From Fidelibacterota bacterium UBA6817 (GTDB lineage: Bacteria > Fidelibacterota > Fidelibacteria > Fidelibacterales > Fidelibacteraceae): DNA of 11,742 nucleotides. The position numbers and the translations under genes were made by a program. The stretch is from NCBI GenBank assembly GCA_002452555.1, contig DKER01000063.1, positions 1 to 11,742 of the forward strand, read 5' to 3'. Position 1 is the stretch's first letter. The number at the start of each line of letters is the position of its first letter. Shown one piece after another: positions 7,126-11,742 of the stretch. The notes beneath the pieces are model-generated. The model was not told the origin of the DNA. It saw only the letters and a list, made by a program, of their open reading frames with translations, and searched no databases.

Positions 7126-8399
7126 TCCTCATTATCCTGCTTACAATTCTCGCAGCACTGGCACAATGGCTGGCTGTTTACCTGAATCTGCCAACCATTG
7201 TAAATCCGGCTATTCTCCTGGGAATTATCCTCATATCCGGCGCCGTTGCAGGACATACAATAAAAAGTAAAATTATACCAACCATCACAGGGTTTGTTTT
7301 ATACGGAGTGCTTATCGGTCCCCATGCACTAAAATTGATAACGTCTGATACCATACGATCTTTGGATTTTATCCATTTTCTGTCACTATTTTTCATCGCT
7401 TTTCTTGCAGGCGGTCGCCTGAATATAAGGGAGCATAAAAATTTTTATTCTCTGGTTCCTGTCATCTCCCTTGCTCAACTGACATCCACAATTATTCTAA
7501 CAGGACTCGTTATGTGGATTTTTTCAAAGAATATCTTATTAAGAACAGGCAGTCCTGTATCAACTACAATGATAATCATAACGGGATTAATTCTCGCCTC
7601 GAATTCCACGGCTGCCATTCTTGCAATCAGCCTTGAAAACCAGCCCCGGAAACATTACAAAGATTTCCTCCTTGCAACTTCTCTCACAACCAATATTATT
7701 GTTATGATTTTTTTTGTGGGAAAGGCAGTTTTATTTCACAATTACGATCAAACATCACACGCCTTATCGGCAGGATCAGTGATACTGCAGATGACAGTTC
7801 ATTTTGTTTCGGCTGTTTTAACAGGAGTCATCCTGGGTTTTCTGTTTGTCTTTATATTATCTCGATTCCGCCGCGAATTTCTGTTTTTTATTCTTCTCAT
7901 TTCCATAGGGGCTTATGTTACGGCTTATAATTATCTCCCTGAATCACTGATTGCTTTTATTACAGCCGGTATCATTCTGAGGAATTTTAGCCGGCAGGGC
8001 AATTATTTCATGAAAAATCTTGAAAATTATTCCTTTCCCCTTTTCATTGTTTATTTTACCATTACCGGCGCCGGATTAAACCTTTCACTACCAAATCTGT
8101 TAATCCCTCTCTTGATTGTCCTCTTTCTGATTCGTTTGATAACCCTCAGCTCCGCAACAAATCTTGCACTCAGGCTCAGCGGAGAAAACCGTAAAACGGC
8201 AACAGGGATGTCTTTGGCTTTTCTGCCTCAATCCGGACTCACTGTCGGGCTTCTCTCAAGTCTTACACTATTTCAGGAGTCTTTGATAACCCGCGAACTC
8301 TATGCTGTTTTAATGTGGATCACTTTTTTAAATTTGTTGGTCGGACCGCCTGTTTTAAAACATGTTATGAGTAAACTAAAAACCCTTCGAAATGCATGA
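7116..8399 (+). CDS. CPA-family (Na+/H+ exchanger-like) membrane protein, second of tandem pair
   Basis: This 427-residue polytopic membrane protein has about 12-13 hydrophobic segments and fits the sodium/hydrogen exchanger fold better than its upstream neighbour. Family-like stretches include PTITGFVLYGVLIGPHALKL (55-74), LSLFFIAFLAGGRLNI (89-104), ASNSTAAILAISLE (161-174), SFPLFIVYFTITGAGLNL (306-323) and SLAFLPQSGLTVGLLSSL (366-383), the last matching the family's late GLxxGL helix. The Asp-Asp or Asn-Asp pair expected in the ion-site helix is replaced by Thr-Asn (192-193, in SLTTNIIV), so classical proton-coupled exchange through that site is doubtful. There is no cytosolic nucleotide-binding domain. 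It overlaps the first CPA-like gene by 10 bp and cca by 4 bp (ATGA at 8396-8399). I infer that the two CPA-like proteins may form a heteromer; this is not shown by the sequence. Confidence 0.83.
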   Translation: MAIILIILLTILAALAQWLAVYLNLPTIVNPAILLGIILISGAVAGHTIKSKIIPTITGFVLYGVLIGPHALKLITSDTIRSLDFIHFLSLFFIAFLAGGRLNIREHKNFYSLVPVISLAQLTSTIILTGLVMWIFSKNILLRTGSPVSTTMIIITGLILASNSTAAILAISLENQPRKHYKDFLLATSLTTNIIVMIFFVGKAVLFHNYDQTSHALSAGSVILQMTVHFVSAVLTGVILGFLFVFILSRFRREFLFFILLISIGAYVTAYNYLPESLIAFITAGIILRNFSRQGNYFMKNLENYSFPLFIVYFTITGAGLNLSLPNLLIPLLIVLFLIRLITLSSATNLALRLSGENRKTATGMSLAFLPQSGLTVGLLSSLTLFQESLITRELYAVLMWITFLNLLVGPPVLKHVMSKLKTLRNA

Positions 8400-9829
8400 A
8401 AATTGACATAGACCATTTGTTCTCAGGCCAGGAAAGGCTGATACACTGCTTACATATAATCGGACAGGAAGGCGAAAAAGCCGATTACGAAACCTATATT
8501 GTCGGCGGAATTGTTCGTGATGCATTTATGGGAAAAACGATCACCGATCTGGATGTGGTTGTAATTGGTGATGCTGTGGCTTTTGCAGAACGCATTGCGA
8601 AACGGCTCAAAGCAGGACCGGTAGTCAAATTTGAACAATTTGGCACGGCAATGATTCCCCATGAACCGTTCCGTATTGAGATCGTGACCGCAAGAAAAGA
8701 AGTGTATCAGAAAGAATCCAGAAAACCGGATGTTACATTTACGGATTTAACGGAAGATCTCCGGCGCCGTGATTTTACCATAAATGCCATGGCCATTGAT
8801 ATCCGCCCGAAACAATATGGGGATTTTTATGACCCGTTTAACGGTATTCGGGATTTAAAAGTGGAAGTCCTCCGTACTCCGCTTGAACCGGAAGAAACGT
8901 TTTATGATGATCCCCTTAGGATGATGAGGGCTATACGTTTTGCTTCGCAATTCAGTTATAGAATTGCCGATCCTGCTTTTGCAGCTATAAAAAAAATGGC
9001 TGAACGGATTAAAATCATAAGTCTTGAGAGAATCAGGGATGAGCTGATCAAGATTTTAATGTCTCCAAAGCCGTCAATCGGACTTCTTTTAATGGAAAAT
9101 ACAGGCCTTATGCCCTTAATCCTGCCTGAGATCAGCGTTATGAAAGGGATTGAGGAAAAAAATGGTTACGGACACAAAGATGTGTTTTACCATACGATAC
9201 AGGTTGTTGATAATGCTGCTGCTTTGACAGACAGCCTGATTATACGACTTGCTGCATTGTTTCATGATGTGGGAAAACCTCCGACTAAACGGTTTTATCC
9301 GAACTTGGGGTGGACATTTCACGGTCATGAAGATGTGGGAACCCGAATGTTTGAATCAATCGGACGGCATCTGAAACTGCCGGGGCGGCAGGTCAAAGAG
9401 ATTAAAAAATTAATACGACTTCACCTCAGACCCATCGCTATAGCGGGAGAAGAAGTAACAGACAGTGCTGTTCGCCGCCTGCGAGTGGAAGCCGGTGATT
9501 CTATTTATGATTTGCTTACCCTCTGCCGGGCTGACATTACCTCCAAGAATCCGGAAAAAATCAAGCAGTATCAGAATAATTTTAATGACGTTGAAAACAG
9601 AATAATAACCGTGGAAGAAAAGGATAAACTCCGTGCTTTTCAGTCTCCGGTTCGGGGAGATGAAATTATGCAATTCTATAATATTAAACCCGGACCGCTG
9701 GTGGGAAAGATAAAAGGGTTGATAGAAACGGCAATTTTGGATGGTATTATTCCCAATGATTATGAAGCGGCAAAAAACTGGCTGACAGAAAACGAGAAGG
9801 ATTTACTAAAAAAAGCATCCGCATCATAA
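8396..9829 (+). CDS. cca: CCA tRNA nucleotidyltransferase with HD domain
   Basis: This 477-residue class II nucleotidyltransferase adds or repairs the 3'-terminal CCA (or part of it) on tRNAs, using CTP and ATP in the cytoplasm. The head domain has YIVGGIVRD (34-42) and the metal-binding pair in DLDVV (D51, D53). It continues with RRRDFTINAMA (123-133), DDPLRMMRAIRFA (171-183) and SLERIRDELIK (209-219), which form the nucleotide-selecting and tRNA-binding core. A full HD phosphohydrolase-type domain follows, with the HD pair in LFHDVGK (H290, D291) and FHGHEDVG (308-315). The C-terminal segment with PVRGDEIM and ILDGIIPND (448-456) is typical of the long form. All catalytic residues are intact and the length is normal. 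From sequence alone I cannot tell a full CCA enzyme from a CC- or A-adding enzyme or poly(A) polymerase, but CCA is most likely. Its start overlaps the CPA-like stop as ATGA, without its own strong Shine-Dalgarno sequence, so translation is probably coupled. Confidence 0.96.
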   Translation: MKIDIDHLFSGQERLIHCLHIIGQEGEKADYETYIVGGIVRDAFMGKTITDLDVVVIGDAVAFAERIAKRLKAGPVVKFEQFGTAMIPHEPFRIEIVTARKEVYQKESRKPDVTFTDLTEDLRRRDFTINAMAIDIRPKQYGDFYDPFNGIRDLKVEVLRTPLEPEETFYDDPLRMMRAIRFASQFSYRIADPAFAAIKKMAERIKIISLERIRDELIKILMSPKPSIGLLLMENTGLMPLILPEISVMKGIEEKNGYGHKDVFYHTIQVVDNAAALTDSLIIRLAALFHDVGKPPTKRFYPNLGWTFHGHEDVGTRMFESIGRHLKLPGRQVKEIKKLIRLHLRPIAIAGEEVTDSAVRRLRVEAGDSIYDLLTLCRADITSKNPEKIKQYQNNFNDVENRIITVEEKDKLRAFQSPVRGDEIMQFYNIKPGPLVGKIKGLIETAILDGIIPNDYEAAKNWLTENEKDLLKKASAS

Positions 9830-9852
9830 TTCTTGTTCATGATTGCTTATCA

Positions 9853-11631
9853 TTAATCATTTCCCAGTTTGTCATACCAGTATCGTTTTAGTAAAATTGT
9901 TGTAAAAACTGCCACAATGAGCCATAAAACCATATTTCTCCAGTATTTCATCACCATAAATACTGGAACGGCCGCAAGGCTTAACTGCCATACAATACCA
10001 AAACAAATAGTCATCATATCCCGCTTAAAAGAAGATGGAATGAAATCGGGATTTTCTGTGATAACCTGTTTTTTTACGGGTCCCCAGAACCCCCACGGCT
10101 TAACCTTCCTGTAGAAATCACTGAGAATTTCATCCGGCTCAGCCTGTGTGGCAAGACTTGCCGTAATAGTGCAAACCAGCGATGTCCCGAAAACAACCGG
10201 AAAAGTAATAAGGGGATGAAGTCCGGGCATTAGAACCGGTAAAATAACCGCAGCACTCATTCCGCCTATCATTCCCCCAAAAAATCCGTTACCATTCATA
10301 CGCCACCAATACCATTTTAGCATATTAGGGGCAGCATATCCGCCCCATAAACCGGAGACTATCCACATCATGGCATGATTGATGGAATCTGCCATGAGTC
10401 CGAAAAAGATACCCAGAAGCACCAGGAAAAGAGATGCAATGTAGGACATCAGGATTAATTTTTTATCGTTTGCATCCGGGTTGAGATATCGTTTGTACAA
10501 ATCATTTACCAGATATGCGGCACCGCTGTTTACCGTACTGTCAAACGTGGACATAAACCCGGCCAAAAGACCGGCTAAAATCAGCCCCAGCAGACCGGCA
10601 GGTAAAAACTGCCGAATAACAAAAGGGAGGATTTGTTCGTAATCCACAGAACTGCCCATAGCCTGCATTTCCGGTATAAAGAATTTAACGGCGATTAATG
10701 TAATCCCCATAATCATAATCCATCTGGGAATCAGAGTAACAGAGACCATTCCGCTCATAAGGGCACTTTCCTTAGGCGATTTGGTTGCAAGAATTCTCTG
10801 CATATCATAACCGGGAGACGGTCCGGCGCTGCTGACCAGAAATCCTTTGAAAAGAAGTCCCATCATAATGATACTGAAAAATTCCCAGCCATCGGTCAAT
10901 ATCCGGTTATGGGCTGACGGAAGGCGTGTGCTCCAGTCAATGCCCAGCCTTGCTCCAAAACGAAAAGTGTCCCACCCGGCAGGAACAAGTTGCGCCAGTT
11001 CACCGGGTTGAATTCGGTTCATCGCGATGATTCCCAACGCAATCCCCGCAGCACTCAGCAGCACAAACTGGATAATATCGGTAATCACAACACTATACAT
11101 ACCGCCCGTAATGACGTAAACGGCTGTAATACTCATAAAAAGAATGGCATACATATCGGGACTCAGATCCCAGGGCAAAAAAGTGGCGGCAAATTTCCCG
11201 ATCCCCTGGAAAGCATAGGTTAAAAAACCGATTACAGAAACCAGCGCAAAGACCGTTACAGCCAAGCGGGCAAGTTCTCCGCCCCGTCGACTGAAACGCG
11301 TTCCCATCCATTCTGCACCTGTTAGCACATGACTTCTCCGTATCCATATTGACAAATAGACCATCATAAAGATCTGATTAAATATTGGCCATTGCCATTG
11401 AAGCAGAATGCCTTTCAACCCATAAACAACCATTACATAAACGACCCACATGGTTCCGGTGATATCAAACATGGACGAAGCATTGGAAACACCCAGCCAA
11501 TACCAGGATACCCGATTCCCGCTGAGAAAATAACTTTTCATGTCTTTCCCGGCTTTTCTGGAAATGACTATTCCAATACTTACAATCATAACGATGTAAA
11601 TAACCACGATTCCCATATCAAGAAATGACAT
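9853..11631 (-). CDS. SSS-family sodium:solute symporter
   Basis: This 592-residue inner-membrane protein has about 13-15 hydrophobic segments and belongs to the solute:sodium symporter family, which couples Na+ entry to uptake of sugars, amino acids or other organic solutes. Landmarks are the first-helix region with GVSNASSMFDITGT (47-60), the signature ITGGMYSVVITDIIQF (174-189), and helix 8 with LAGLLAGFMSTFDSTVNSGA (352-371) followed by LVNDLYKRY. Aligned by eye with vSGLT, S361-T362 occupy the place of its two Na+-site serines, so sodium coupling is likely kept. The substrate cannot be read from the sequence; resemblance to sugar-type members is only general. The extra C-terminal region (about 500-592) includes a soluble linker and two further helices. 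The start at 11631 has a clear AGGAG site. The gene converges on cca, with stop codons 23 bp apart and no clear terminator between them. Confidence 0.95.
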   Translation of the reverse strand: MSFLDMGIVVIYIVMIVSIGIVISRKAGKDMKSYFLSGNRVSWYWLGVSNASSMFDITGTMWVVYVMVVYGLKGILLQWQWPIFNQIFMMVYLSIWIRRSHVLTGAEWMGTRFSRRGGELARLAVTVFALVSVIGFLTYAFQGIGKFAATFLPWDLSPDMYAILFMSITAVYVITGGMYSVVITDIIQFVLLSAAGIALGIIAMNRIQPGELAQLVPAGWDTFRFGARLGIDWSTRLPSAHNRILTDGWEFFSIIMMGLLFKGFLVSSAGPSPGYDMQRILATKSPKESALMSGMVSVTLIPRWIMIMGITLIAVKFFIPEMQAMGSSVDYEQILPFVIRQFLPAGLLGLILAGLLAGFMSTFDSTVNSGAAYLVNDLYKRYLNPDANDKKLILMSYIASLFLVLLGIFFGLMADSINHAMMWIVSGLWGGYAAPNMLKWYWWRMNGNGFFGGMIGGMSAAVILPVLMPGLHPLITFPVVFGTSLVCTITASLATQAEPDEILSDFYRKVKPWGFWGPVKKQVITENPDFIPSSFKRDMMTICFGIVWQLSLAAVPVFMVMKYWRNMVLWLIVAVFTTILLKRYWYDKLGND

Positions 11632-11639
11632 ACTCAGAG

Positions 11640-11644
11640 CTCCT
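11640..11644 (-). promoter_or_regulatory. Ribosome binding site of the sodium symporter gene
   Basis: The minus strand reads AGGAG eight bases before the ATG at 11631, the best Shine-Dalgarno match in the window. It confirms this start and suggests that translation here uses anti-Shine-Dalgarno pairing, as is typical for a gene inside an operon. Confidence 0.75.
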
Positions 11645-11672
11645 GTTATCGTGTCAATTTAAAAGCAGAAAA

Positions 11673-11742
11673 TCACCCGGATTTTTGTTTAAACGCAGGA
11701 TTGTCCCGGCGGTTGCTGATCCAGTTTTTCATCACTTTATAG
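11673..11742 (-). CDS. Possible 3' end of an upstream gene, truncated by window edge
   Basis: On the minus strand one frame is open from the window edge to a TGA at 11675-11673, giving 22 residues that end in NPAFKQKSG. The other two frames meet a stop within the first eight bases of this stretch. The composition is charged and protein-like, and the stop lies 41 bp before the symporter's ATG, a spacing that fits an operon partner. The fragment is too short to assign to any family, and it could simply be non-coding leader sequence. Confidence 0.35.
   Translation of the reverse strand, partial: YKVMKNWISNRRDNPAFKQKSG

Noticed and set aside
9839..9860. ATGATT and AATCAT inverted repeat at the cca/symporter junction
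   Set aside because: The stem is six AT-rich pairs with a 10-base loop and no T-run, too weak for an intrinsic terminator.
11652..11657. Perfect TTGACA on the minus strand before the symporter
   Set aside because: A -10 element at the right spacing would fall at the symporter's start codon, just after the AGGAG ribosome site, and no suitable hexamer is there.
1..11742. Search for mobile elements, CRISPR repeats, RNA genes and defence genes
   Set aside because: No transposase, integrase, regularly spaced repeats, tRNA-like cloverleaf or rRNA segment was seen, and nearly every base is accounted for by conserved genes.

Overview
This 11.7-kb window is an ordinary-looking bacterial chromosome segment, densely coded on both strands, with moderate-to-low GC judged by eye. 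It holds seven complete genes and two genes cut by the window edges. I see no insertion sequence, prophage, CRISPR array, tRNA or rRNA. The gene mix suggests a Gram-negative-type heterotroph: a bifunctional class A penicillin-binding protein, a sodium:solute symporter, a cytosolic CBM9-like protein and an Eis-like acetyltransferase. A member of the Fibrobacterota-Chlorobiota-Bacteroidota (FCB) superphylum, such as Marinimicrobia or Calditrichota, is my best guess. That is inference from gene content and no marker in the window proves it.

Layout. (1) Positions 1-1731, plus strand: the 3' part of an Eis-like GNAT/SCP2 acetyltransferase gene, then one base later a CBM9-like gene. (2) Positions 1686-5835, minus strand: recQ, then an 85-bp gap, then a PBP1A gene whose 3' end overlaps the CBM9-like gene tail-to-tail by 46 bp. 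(3) Positions 5836-5946: an AT-rich divergent promoter region. (4) Positions 5947-9829, plus strand: a tight three-gene run of two successive membrane proteins related to monovalent cation:proton antiporters (CPA), overlapping by 10 bp, followed by an HD-domain CCA tRNA nucleotidyltransferase gene that overlaps the second by 4 bp. (5) Positions 9853-11742, minus strand: an SSS-family sodium symporter, convergent with cca across a 23-bp gap and preceded by what may be the last codons of another gene.

Function. The window combines housekeeping roles (peptidoglycan synthesis, DNA helicase, tRNA 3'-end maturation) with sodium- or proton-linked membrane transport. The least routine items are the two CPA-like proteins. 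They align with each other and with the family fold, yet both lack the acidic residue pair expected in the ion-binding helix, and they are tightly coupled to cca. The Eis-like/CBM9-like gene pair is second. I found no convincing sign of a defence system or other wholly new multi-gene system.
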